Part shown: positions 7,676-16,700 of the stretch, in pieces
How the letters are laid out: each line of letters starts with the position of its first letter
How positions within the stretch are numbered: the stretch's first letter is position 1
IMG/VR virus record: IMGVR_UViG_3300030060_003713
Coordinates: 1 to 33,760 of that record
DNA length: 33,760 bases
DNA from: a virus
Reading direction: 5' to 3' (one strand)
Notes under the pieces: generated by a model
Seen by the model: only the letters and a program-made list of their open reading frames with translations
What the model was told of the DNA's origin: nothing
The model's database searches: none
Made by a program: the position numbers and the translations under genes

Positions 7676-9295
7676 ATGTCAGCAGAAGATATATTTTTAG
7701 GAAGCCAAGCAAGTTTAACATTAGTACCGGAAGTGGATTTATACATACCACTAGACCATAGCAATAGCACAACCACAACATTAAGAGCGCACGATGATTG
7801 GGAAGCACATTTCTTAATGGTAACTAATTTATACACAGGTTGTATAATTGAATTATACGCTACGGGTGCGCCCACAACTGTTGTATCAACTCATACTATT
7901 ACCTCTAATACTGAAAAAGACTTATTGGTTTCTCCTGCTACTAGGGCAATTGTTTCCGGTGATTTTATTCACATTAGAGGATATGGTGCGCCATGTGTCG
8001 GTTTATACACAGGCTCAACTAAAAGATTGAACGCTGATAATTGGCTAGGTCTTTTGGAAACTTCCGCCTTTCCTAACTTAGAAGTTGAAATGAAACAACT
8101 TAACCTATCTTTAGGTGGCTCAAGAAATTTTACTCATCAATATAAAGGCATTGAAACTGCTAGTGGAGGCAATTTAGCATTGGTGGCTAATCATGGTGCA
8201 TTTTTATATTATGCTCTAGGAAAATGCACAGAAATTACCGCTACTTTTGAAGCAAATAGCCCTGCTAACAAATTAACCGGACACGGTGCAAACACATCAC
8301 AAGACGATAGAAGAAATGTTTACCTTGATACTACAAACGGTGGTGCTGAAACAGGAACTATTACTTCAAGTGAATTTTTAGAACAAGGGCCAATTTTCTA
8401 TAAAACTGCAAGAGGGGCAAATACACTAGTTCCTCCTTTACTACATGGTTTTGATTTGAATACTAATATGGAACTATTGGATAGAACTACATCGTCTGCA
8501 ACAAATCTAGCAAATCCTATTACATATAAGTTTGAAGAAGCAAACGGAGAAAAACTACCTTCCTTTGCATTAGAACAAACTATGGCTAAGTCTAGCACAT
8601 TAACTACTAATACCGCAAGTGCTTCGGAAGATACAACTTTTGTTAGAATTGCTAGAGGTAATAGAGTAAATACTCTTACAATGACCGCTAACGAAAATGA
8701 AGAAGTTAAAATGACTCTTGATTTAAATTCAAGAGCCGTTCACAGTTTAGACCAAGATGAAAACTATGAAGCGAGAGGCGGAATATCCGATAACAGACAA
8801 TTGTTTAATTTTGAACAAGCAAATAATACTAGCACAACAGATAAAGATGCTGAACTTTTAGAGCCGTTCTTTTTCTCAAGTGGATTATTTAGCGTCTTTG
8901 GACAACAATTTTTGAAGGTCACAAACTTAACATTGACTATTAACAACAATCTACAAGATAAAAGATTCATTGGTGTTGGTAATAAATCAATCAAAGAAGC
9001 ATTACCGGCACAAAGAACATATGAAGTTTCATTTACTGCTATGGTAACAGATGATAAGTTGTTTGAAGAATTGTTAAATCAAACAGAAGTTGGAGATACT
9101 TCTTCCACTCTTCTTACTCTACAATTTGATAAAGCAAATGGGGAACAAATACTGATTAAGTTGCAGGACTACTACTTAAGTGCGGCTAACTTTACCATAC
9201 CCGACGATAAAGGGCCAATTACAGTAGAAGGAACAGTTATGCCGAGAACATTAAATTCATGCACAGTTAAAACTCATTGGGTCTTACAGGGGTGA
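7676..9295 (+). CDS. Major tail tube protein (enlarged)
   Basis: This 539-residue protein starts at ATG 7676 after a GGAGAG ribosome-binding site. From about residue 121 the pattern NWLGLLETSAFPNLEVEMKQ followed by GSRNFTHQYKGIETASG is typical of tail tube subunits, as are the end strands around 449-470 (TYEVSFTAMVTDDKLFEELL) and 510-530. At 539 residues it is longer than usual (about 150-300). The extra parts are an N-terminal beta domain (1-115) and a middle region (200-430), so surface-exposed decoration of the tube is likely. It is followed by the chaperone and tape measure genes in the standard order of long-tailed viruses. Confidence 0.75.
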   Translation: MSAEDIFLGSQASLTLVPEVDLYIPLDHSNSTTTTLRAHDDWEAHFLMVTNLYTGCIIELYATGAPTTVVSTHTITSNTEKDLLVSPATRAIVSGDFIHIRGYGAPCVGLYTGSTKRLNADNWLGLLETSAFPNLEVEMKQLNLSLGGSRNFTHQYKGIETASGGNLALVANHGAFLYYALGKCTEITATFEANSPANKLTGHGANTSQDDRRNVYLDTTNGGAETGTITSSEFLEQGPIFYKTARGANTLVPPLLHGFDLNTNMELLDRTTSSATNLANPITYKFEEANGEKLPSFALEQTMAKSSTLTTNTASASEDTTFVRIARGNRVNTLTMTANENEEVKMTLDLNSRAVHSLDQDENYEARGGISDNRQLFNFEQANNTSTTDKDAELLEPFFFSSGLFSVFGQQFLKVTNLTLTINNNLQDKRFIGVGNKSIKEALPAQRTYEVSFTAMVTDDKLFEELLNQTEVGDTSSTLLTLQFDKANGEQILIKLQDYYLSAANFTIPDDKGPITVEGTVMPRTLNSCTVKTHWVLQG

Positions 9296-9299
9296 TTAA

Positions 9300-9425
9300 A
9301 TGGTTTCAAAAGCAGAAAAAGGAAAACTAATCATCGAAAGAGAAAAAAAGACAAAAGCCCAACAAAAGGCTGATGCAAGAAAGAAGGCTAAGGAGGCTAA
9401 AAAAGAAACTCCAAAAGCCGAGTAA
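9300..9425 (+). CDS. Tiny Lys/Ala-rich basic protein
   Basis: This 41-residue ORF starts at ATG 9300 with GGTGAT at 9291-9296, immediately after the tail tube gene. It is almost entirely helical Lys/Ala/Glu sequence (KKTKAQQKADARKKAKEAKK). The good ribosome-binding site at ideal spacing and the tight fit between neighbours argue that it is translated. Its function is unknown; a nucleic-acid-binding or tail-assembly accessory role is possible. Low complexity makes any homology call unsafe. Confidence 0.6.
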   Translation: MVSKAEKGKLIIEREKKTKAQQKADARKKAKEAKKETPKAE

Positions 9426-9436
9426 TTATAAATTCC

Positions 9437-9463
9437 ACCAACACCGTTTGTTTGTTTGTTGGT
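9437..9463 (+). other. Hairpin between tail tube region and tail chaperone
   Basis: ACCAACA at 9437-9443 pairs perfectly with TGTTGGT at 9457-9463 around a 13-base loop containing repeated GTTT. It lies in the 54-bp gap 9426-9479, the longest gap in the rightward unit, ending six bases before the AGGTGG ribosome-binding site at 9469. It could mark RNA processing or attenuation between the abundant tail tube message and the less abundant chaperone message. Confidence 0.45.
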
Positions 9464-9479
9464 TTTGAAGGTGGATAAT

Positions 9480-9845
9480 ATGACTGAAAAGAAAGTAATA
9501 CAAGATAAGAATGTGCTATTTGCACTACAAGAGCCTACGCTACATTATATTAAAGTAGCACCCGAAATAGAAGAATATCTAAAAATTTGGATTAAAGAAC
9601 CTACATGGCTTGAATCCGAAAAAGCGTTAAATGCTGTCATGAAGATAGACACAAGAACGCAAAATTTAGATTTAGATTTGAATGCCATGTATCGCTACAT
9701 GGTAGAGAACTTCATATCTAAAACTGAACCAACACTCTCATCGGTTGATATGCTTAGATTAAGCCCGTATATTGGAAATCAAATTAAATCAATCCTACCT
9801 AACCCTATGACAATGTTACAGGAGGATGAAGAAAAAAAGGACTAA
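9480..9845 (+). CDS. Tail assembly chaperone, short form (gpG-like)
   Basis: ATG 9480 is set by AGGTGG at 9469-9474; an upstream in-frame TTG at 9456 lacks such a site. The 121-residue product is acidic and helical (PEIEEYLKIWIKEPTWLESE; LDLDLNAMYRYMVENFISKT) and ends in EEDEEKKD. Position between tail tube and tape measure, size and composition match gpG-type tail assembly chaperones, which bind the tape measure and recruit tube subunits. The last codons contain a slippery sequence, and a second frame continues downstream to give a longer gpGT-like product. Sequence similarity in this family is low, so the call rests on context plus the frameshift. Confidence 0.75.
   Translation: MTEKKVIQDKNVLFALQEPTLHYIKVAPEIEEYLKIWIKEPTWLESEKALNAVMKIDTRTQNLDLDLNAMYRYMVENFISKTEPTLSSVDMLRLSPYIGNQIKSILPNPMTMLQEDEEKKD
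9820..9839 (+). promoter_or_regulatory. Programmed -1 ribosomal frameshift site with internal Shine-Dalgarno
   Basis: The heptamer A AAA AAG at 9833-9839 is in the zero frame of the chaperone gene, which reads GAA AAA AAG GAC TAA. It is the classic -1 slippery sequence, as in bacterial dnaX. An AGGAGG at 9820-9825 lies seven bases upstream, similar to the internal Shine-Dalgarno that stimulates slipping in dnaX. The zero-frame stop follows at 9843-9845. A weak hairpin (CCCT at 9855-9858 with AGGG at 9862-9865) lies downstream. Slippage would continue translation from codon 9839 in the -1 frame. Confidence 0.75.
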
Positions 9846-10048
9846 TCAAAAAAGCCCTTAAAGGGGGTAGTTCCGACCTCAAAACAGCGAGTCTAATTAT
9901 GGTTTACTCGCTTTCTAGTGCTTTACACATTAGTCCATTAGAAGTCTATAAAATGCCAATAAGTCTTGTAAAAGATTTATTAAGCGTTCATGGCGTGATA
10001 GAAACGCTAAAAGCCGAAGAGTATGAGAAAATGAAAAATAAAAAGTGA
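9839..10048 (+). CDS. Tail assembly chaperone, -1 frame extension (gpT-like part of gpGT)
   Basis: The -1 frame is open from codon 9839 for 69 codons to TGA at 10046-10048, giving a 189-residue fusion with the upstream 120 codons. The segment starts basic (GLIKKALKGGSSDLKTASL) and continues as a helical pair with LHISPLEVYKMPISLVKDLL, a pattern typical of the gpT part of gpGT chaperones, which bind tail tube subunits. There is no well-placed ribosome-binding site before the first in-frame ATG (9899), so frameshifting is the best explanation for its expression. It ends five bases before the tape measure start. Confidence 0.75.
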   Translation, partial: GLIKKALKGGSSDLKTASLIMVYSLSSALHISPLEVYKMPISLVKDLLSVHGVIETLKAEEYEKMKNKK

Positions 10049-10053
10049 TTTAG

Positions 10054-12036
10054 ATGGTAGACTTAGAAAGCACCGATAGAAAAATTGCCAAGATTGATGG
10101 CAGTTTAGGTTCTTTAGAAACTACTATCTTTAACACAACTGGTAAAGTTCAAGCCTTTGGTAAAGGATTTTTAGATGCGGCAAACTCATTAAATGGTGCA
10201 GGTAAGAAGTGGACTATCTTTAGTAGGATTGTTTCGGGAACTCCTTTATGGAGATTTCAAAATTATTTAAGAGCCGCACTATCTACTTTCTCGGAGTTTG
10301 GTGAATCGGCTAGAAAGGCACAAGAGGTTCTACAAGAACAAAATAAAGTAGTTGTAGAGAATTTGAAAAATTATGATAAACTAAAAGAGAATGTTGATAA
10401 TGCTAATCGTGCCGTTGATAAATTTATAAAAAATAAAACATTAGACCCCGAAGAAACTAAAGTATTAAAAGACCAAGTAAAAGAATTAGACATTTATACT
10501 ATAGCGTTAAAACAGACTGGTGATGAAACAAAGGCTTTGATAAGAACAAGAAGCATGCTTAATAAACAGGCCGAAACTGCTAGAAAAGAAAATGAAGAAA
10601 CTCTTAAAGTTTTAAGAAAGCAATATGCTTTTGATAAAGATAGAATAGAAGTTGCTAAAGAACAAGCCAAGATAGAAGCACAGGCGCAAGGCAAGGGTAG
10701 ATTTAAACAATTTTTTGTTAAAAGAAAAGCAGAAAAAGACGAAAAGAAACAAATGAAAAAAGACCAAAAGGGTGTTTTAAAAGAAAGCAGAAAAGAAGCA
10801 GGTAAAAGCGCACTTGGAATGACCTTTAATCTTAAACAATTCAAAGCCTTAATGATGCCACTAGCCCCAATAGCAGGTATATTAAAAGTAGCAAAGGATA
10901 GAAAAAAATTAGCAACTAAAGCAAGTGATTTTACTAAATCGTTAGCCCCATTACTAAATCAAGCATTTAAGTTCTTTTTATTTACTATGATGGCTGTAGT
11001 GGTTTTCCTATTGTTTGTTAAAGCCGCTTATGAAATATTCCAATTTTTACAAGAAATGGGTATTGTTGATGAAGTGAAAGCATTTGCGGGAGAAGTCTTT
11101 TCTTTAGTCGGAAGCATTTTCAAAGTCATTGGGACTTTTATAGATGGTGATTATCAAAAAGCATTTGCGCTATTAGGGCCAATATTAGAAAAAGCAGTTG
11201 ATTTAGGAATTAAGGGTGCTAAGTTGTTAGTTAAGTTAGCATTCATGACATTAGTTGGAGGCTTTAATTTAATCATAAGATTCTTTGAGGCATTTGTTGG
11301 CGACCCTGCATTTAGAGAGAGAGTAATAAGTTATGGTTTAATAATTTTAAAGATAGCACTAGGAGCATGGATGTTAAAAACAATAGCAATATCATTACTG
11401 ACTTTAGCAGGAATGTATGCTTTACCTATTCTTTTTGTAATTGCGATGGCCGCTTTATTATATGCACTAGCAGACAGATTCGATGAAAAGTTTAAGCAAG
11501 GTTTGATAGCATTAAAAGATGGCATATTGGAAGGCTTAAGAGATGCATTGTTATTTGCGGGAGATTATGTAGGAGAGTATATTGTAAAACTGTATGATAA
11601 AATAAGGGATTTCTTTGGAACACACCTAGATAAAGTATTCAAGGTAAAGGATGTAGTGTCTAAAGGAGGTGAATTTCTTTTCAAGGGGGGTAAGTTTATT
11701 GGTGAAAAATCATTTGACTTTGCTAGTGATGTAAAAGGTGCTATGGCTAAAGGAGGAACAACCTCACTAGCAGGAAACTATTTAGTTGGAGAAAGAGGTG
11801 CAGAAATAGTAGAGTTACCGGCAGGTGCTAGAGTTCACAACAATAGCGAAACTAATAAATTACTTTCTACTCCTTCTAATACCGTAAATAATACTCATAA
11901 CAATAACATTACAGTTAATGTGGAAGCAAAGGGCAACTCCGATGCAGAACTTAGAATGCTTGCAGATAAGATTGGCAAACTAGTTGCGGGCAATATAAAT
12001 AGAAGAGTATCTTCTTCTTCTAGTATAGTAAGGTGA
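10054..12036 (+). CDS. Tail tape measure protein
   Basis: This 660-residue protein starts at ATG 10054 after GTGATT. Residues 80-260 are charged coiled-coil sequence. Hydrophobic membrane-type segments follow at about 306-329, 391-413 and 429-472. Near the C-terminus (about 578-594), VGERGAEIVELPAGARVHNN matches the conserved VGExGpE-x-V-x-LP-x-Ga-x-V motif seen in many tape measure proteins. The position after the frameshifted chaperone is standard. In known siphoviruses tape measure length scales at about 1.5 angstrom per residue, which would suggest a tail near 100 nm; that number is an inference. The hydrophobic segments could help form a channel during genome entry. Confidence 0.85.
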   Translation: MVDLESTDRKIAKIDGSLGSLETTIFNTTGKVQAFGKGFLDAANSLNGAGKKWTIFSRIVSGTPLWRFQNYLRAALSTFSEFGESARKAQEVLQEQNKVVVENLKNYDKLKENVDNANRAVDKFIKNKTLDPEETKVLKDQVKELDIYTIALKQTGDETKALIRTRSMLNKQAETARKENEETLKVLRKQYAFDKDRIEVAKEQAKIEAQAQGKGRFKQFFVKRKAEKDEKKQMKKDQKGVLKESRKEAGKSALGMTFNLKQFKALMMPLAPIAGILKVAKDRKKLATKASDFTKSLAPLLNQAFKFFLFTMMAVVVFLLFVKAAYEIFQFLQEMGIVDEVKAFAGEVFSLVGSIFKVIGTFIDGDYQKAFALLGPILEKAVDLGIKGAKLLVKLAFMTLVGGFNLIIRFFEAFVGDPAFRERVISYGLIILKIALGAWMLKTIAISLLTLAGMYALPILFVIAMAALLYALADRFDEKFKQGLIALKDGILEGLRDALLFAGDYVGEYIVKLYDKIRDFFGTHLDKVFKVKDVVSKGGEFLFKGGKFIGEKSFDFASDVKGAMAKGGTTSLAGNYLVGERGAEIVELPAGARVHNNSETNKLLSTPSNTVNNTHNNNITVNVEAKGNSDAELRMLADKIGKLVAGNINRRVSSSSSIVR

Positions 12037-12040
12037 TTAA

Positions 12041-12676
12041 ATGACTAATGTATATATTAAACTACAAAGCCATAGTGATAGTGACGGCCTAACTAAAAAT
12101 ATCATACCATTGAAAGTAACTAGTGTTGGCATTAGTGTTTCTAAACAAATACCTGCTTTACCAATTCCATTGTCCGGTGTAACATTCGGAGAATCCATAA
12201 CTGCGGCATTAGATTTAGGAATGGCTAGTAAAACAATACAGATACAAGGTGTAATTTTAGACACAAGCATAACTAAAACCTTTGATAGTGGAGACACCAC
12301 TGTTACTATGACAGCACATGAAATAGCGCAATTAATAGCGGCGGGTGTTGATGCTACAGGGTTTGCCCAAAACCAAGCGTTTAATGAGATAGTTATACTA
12401 GTGCCTTCTTTTGTTAAAGATGACTACACGCAAAGAGCAGGAGTGGATGTAAATGATAGAAACACAGGGACTTTAGTTCCATTTAACTTTTCATCTAGGG
12501 GAACAAGAAACGCTTTAGATAACAAAGGAGTTCCTATACCATTTTCTAGTTTCCCCGATAGTTCTAGTGATACAGGAATTACAGGGTTCGTTAGAAGTTT
12601 TAGTTGTAATATAGAATCGGAATCATATGAGTTATCTTTTAGTTTAGATTTTGAAGCGGCAACCATATTCCCATAG
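12041..12676 (+). CDS. Putative distal tail / baseplate protein
   Basis: This 211-residue protein starts at ATG 12041 after AGGTGAT. It is beta-rich, with SITAALDLGMASKTIQIQGV near residues 50-70 and a C-terminal ESYELSFSLDFEAA strand pair. Its place directly after the tape measure and before the LamG-like and hub genes is that of distal tail proteins, which form the ring at the tail tip. The sequence alone does not prove this, so the call is mostly contextual. Confidence 0.5.
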   Translation: MTNVYIKLQSHSDSDGLTKNIIPLKVTSVGISVSKQIPALPIPLSGVTFGESITAALDLGMASKTIQIQGVILDTSITKTFDSGDTTVTMTAHEIAQLIAAGVDATGFAQNQAFNEIVILVPSFVKDDYTQRAGVDVNDRNTGTLVPFNFSSRGTRNALDNKGVPIPFSSFPDSSSDTGITGFVRSFSCNIESESYELSFSLDFEAATIFP

Positions 12677-12684
12677 GTGATAAT

Positions 12685-13788
12685 ATGTATGATACACTTA
12701 TTGGAAAACAGCGTGGCTTAATATTCCCTGTAATGTGTAATGGTCATGTTAGAATAGATTATAGTGATAATGTTCCTAGCACTTCGGATAATCAAGCGTA
12801 TGGTATATTTGCCCACGAAGGTAATTTTACTTTTGAAACAATACTTACTCCATATGACATAAATGGCTTTGGGCAATATTCTGCGACAGCAAGACCAACT
12901 GTTACTGCTACAACTAAGGTAATGCCTAGTGCAATATTTAGTGATGCTAGTAGTGCTGACCCGCAAAGTAATGAATACATGCCAATTGCTAATAGATTAG
13001 TTCATGAAATGAATCTTTTTTCTAGCACTAATCTTACAATAGCGTTGGTAAATTCAACATTACATAATGAGAATCAACCTGCTGAATATAAAATTAAAGT
13101 TACTATAAAATTAGGCAGTACAGACTATACTGTTACAACAGACTCTACTGTAATTAATGCAACTTCGGGATTCGGTTGGTTTTATACTGCTGATACGCTA
13201 GAAGGATTTGATAGAAGTGGAAGAATAACTCATGTTGTTGGAGGGGTTACTGATGGGTCAAATAGCACAACAACAGTTCCGGTTGCTTCTACTGCTAAAT
13301 TTCATGTAGGGCAGGAAGTATTTACAAGAAGTGGATTTACATTTACCTCTTTAGGAACTATTGCTTCGATTAACTCCGGTGTTAGCATTGTGTTAAATAC
13401 TGCCCCATCTAGTAGTATTAGTACAAGTACAAACATTTTTATTTCTGCGTATAAAGACCCTTCATACATCAACAACAACTTTCACATTGCTTGTAGTTAT
13501 AATGAACTTGGTAAAGAAGTAAAGATATTCTTAGATGGACTATTAATTAAGCGTCAAACATTATCCACTACGGACACCTTTTCTATGGCTCAAGAAGATT
13601 ACTTTATCGGGGCTTCTAGTAATAATGGAACAGGAACAGAAAGTGCTATTGCTAACAAACAATTTATGGGAGAGTTACATGAAATGTCTATGGTAAATAC
13701 CACTAGAAAAAAATTCTCAATAAATAATCTTGCTCCTAACGCAGACAGCACATTATTTTACTTTAGATTTGAAGAGGTGGATATATGA
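12685..13788 (+). CDS. LamG / concanavalin-like tail adhesin with inserted beta module
   Basis: This 367-residue protein starts at ATG 12685 after AGGTGAT. Residues 39-58 (YGIFAHEGNFTFETILTPYD) and 266-340 (FHIACSYNELGKEVKIFLDG, then YFIGASSNNGTG and a FMGELHEMSM strand) match the strands of a LamG/concanavalin A-like lectin fold, with the 'x-W/I-x-x-S-Y-x-G-x-x-V-x-I-F-L-D-G' type core. About 200 residues are inserted between the two halves. The inserted part includes one copy of the G-Q/M-x-V repeat module (about residues 190-255) also found in the next gene. Such domains bind sugars, so a receptor-binding role at the tail tip is likely. The stop overlaps the next start (ATGA). Confidence 0.6.
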   Translation: MYDTLIGKQRGLIFPVMCNGHVRIDYSDNVPSTSDNQAYGIFAHEGNFTFETILTPYDINGFGQYSATARPTVTATTKVMPSAIFSDASSADPQSNEYMPIANRLVHEMNLFSSTNLTIALVNSTLHNENQPAEYKIKVTIKLGSTDYTVTTDSTVINATSGFGWFYTADTLEGFDRSGRITHVVGGVTDGSNSTTTVPVASTAKFHVGQEVFTRSGFTFTSLGTIASINSGVSIVLNTAPSSSISTSTNIFISAYKDPSYINNNFHIACSYNELGKEVKIFLDGLLIKRQTLSTTDTFSMAQEDYFIGASSNNGTGTESAIANKQFMGELHEMSMVNTTRKKFSINNLAPNADSTLFYFRFEEVDI

Positions 13789-16700
13789 CTACTTCTACAC
13801 TTGTTGCACTAAGTAGACCTAGTAAGGGAAGTCCTCAAAGTTTTACTAGAACTTGTAACACTAATAGTAATACTACATTAACAAACCTTACCAACCCAAG
13901 TTTATTTATTGGTATGAAAGTTACTGGGGCAGGAATACCCGATGGAACTATTATTACTGCTTTGGATAGCAGTTCTAATGAAGCAACTATAAGCAAAACC
14001 ACTACTGATTCTGCTAGCATAACTGCTACATTTTTTAAGACCGCTTACGATACTCCTACTAATCCACAACTTTGCGTTAGTGCGCTATCTCCCACTTCTA
14101 ATGGTTCTTTAGTAGATACTTTTGGTGTAGCAATAATAGAAGAAACTTCGGGCAATGTAACTTTAACTCCTGTAGGCAGGGTGCAAGTCACAAACTGTAA
14201 TGCTACTGCCGGAAGTTCAAGAGTTACTCTTTCTAGTGGCAATACTGATTCTTTATATGTAGGGCAACAAGTTACGGGAACAGGGTTTTCCACTGGAAGT
14301 TTACCCGATAATAAAGCCGCTAGAATAGAAAGAATTATTTCTAGCACCGAATTTGAATTAACAGAAAAAGCAACATCTAATGCTACCAATGCTACTTATG
14401 TTCTAGGATTAGAACACTCTAATTTATCAGTAACAGAAGGTATTAGAATAAAATGCTTTGATAATTTGACAGGCGTAGGAATTAGATTAAACAGCATTGA
14501 CTTAACAACTACTCATTTATTTGTTATGATACACTCCGATGATGCAAACAAACACCACTTTGCTAAAGTTTCGGAAATATTTACTGATGATATTAACGGA
14601 GATTCCTTTGAGTTTAGGCCAAAACTGGGAGATGAAATAGCAAAGGATGTAAAATTTAAGTTATTTTCTACACCTATACCTACTGATAAAACAATAGCGG
14701 CAATAGGGCTTGGTATAAAAAATACGCTAGCACCTTCCGTTTCAGTGTCAAGACCCTTGTTTTATTTCTTCAATGAAAACTTAGATAAGAAAAATGAATT
14801 AAATCATAATAAAAAATACAATTTGGTTTATTCGGAATTGGATTTTGTGGCTGTAAGTGCAACTCAAGACTCTTTAGGAACTAAAAGTTTTTTTACTACA
14901 ACTCCCGATTTTGGAACTGACATAATAGATTATGGTAGGCATACTTTGAAAACTAAACTCATTGATAGGCTCAAAGACCAAGATAAACCTACTACTAATA
15001 CTAGTAATGAAGGAGAAACGCTATTAACTTATACTCCATTTTCAAGAGATGCCTGTTTTACTAACGCTAGAAGAGATGATAATGATACAATAACCGATAC
15101 TGCAAGTCAAGATTATGACGGCCAATATAGATATTTGACCTATGGGTTTTCAAAAGATAGGGCAAATATAGCGCATAATGTTATTGACCATATAATGTAT
15201 GAATCTATGGGAGCAAAGTCATCAATAGTTAAGTTAAAACTCACCGACCCATTTAAAATAATGTCCAAAAAAATAAGTGACGAAGAACCAATTAGAATTA
15301 GACATAGACTATTTATCGGAGACTTTAATGAGTTTAAATCAATAGGGGCTAAAATAACTTCTAATCCTAGCGGCAATACTTATGCGACAACAACAGACCA
15401 TGATTTAGGAAGTTACTTGAATGTAGGTGATGAAGTTAGAGTTGGGTCAAGAATAGTTATTGTTCAAAGCATAGCATCAATAAGCGGAAATACGCAAAAC
15501 ATTACTTTTAGAAGTCAAAATAGATTAGAAACTGAATCAATATTTACAACAGGTTCTTACACTTTAGCAAACGATAGTGTTCTTGAAAGAAGGGCATACA
15601 ATAAAAAAGACAAAACTTTGTTTACTGACTTTCCACTAGTGTCCGATAGAACTTCTAGTTTATTTGTTAAGTTAGTTTCCGACTCTCTTAGTGAGTTATA
15701 TGCTAGCGTAAGTGCTATTGATGTGAATAAAAAACTTATAACATTGTCTTTTTCCGATAAGGGCTATTTTGATTCCGACGGTAGCACTACAAACGAAGCG
15801 GCCTATCATTCACAAGGAACTATGTTGGATTATATGTTTGGGAAGTATATGATATACTCAGAAAAACTAAATGGAGAAATAGAAAGAATAGATGTTTACA
15901 AAGAAAATACTATGACTTTCGTTGATTTAGAAGCAAGAAGTAATGTTAGAAAATTAATCTCTCCTGTAATATCTAAAAATAGTTTATTTTCTCAAGATAT
16001 AATTTATTCTACTAATAGCCCATACAATCAACTAACTACTGCGGGTGCTAATTTTACTTGTGCTTTTGATAGCAAAACATTAACAGCATCTACTAGTATA
16101 ACTTTAACGGCAGGTACACAGGTTCACTTACAACATGCTTCGGGAGTAATGAGTTACATAGGAGAAATTGCCGCAACTGTTACTGGAACTGGCTTTACTT
16201 TAGTAGATAACGCAAGGGCTGAAGGAACTACTTTGGCAGGATATAAAGAATCTAATAAAAATTATATGCTAAATAAAGCATTGTCTAGCAATACATTAGT
16301 CGAATCCGCAACTTCTTTAAGTGGTGCTTCTAACAAAGGATTGTTTTTCAACTCCGGTGTTAAGATTACTTCTACCGGAACAGAAGGAGATATTTTAACT
16401 GGTAGTAGTGGAAGCATACATGAAAATGCAGTTGGATATGAAATAAGTGATGTTTCTAATATGTTGAATGATTCTCACTTTCAATCTCGCCTACACAATG
16501 ATGTTATTTTAACAGGAACTACTGCTTCGGGAGATGCAACAATAACAGCCTTATCATCCACTATTAATTTATTTGCAGGAATGGAAGTTTCGGGAACTAA
16601 TATACCAACAGGAACAACAGTTAGTAGTATTACAAATAGTAATACTTTGGAGTTGAGTGCAAACGCAACTGGAAGCGCAACAGAAGTAAGTTTAACCTTT

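Noticed and set aside
12718-12980. Two minus-strand frames in different phases
   Set aside because: Both lie entirely opposite the LamG-like gene and overlap each other; neither has a recognisable motif.
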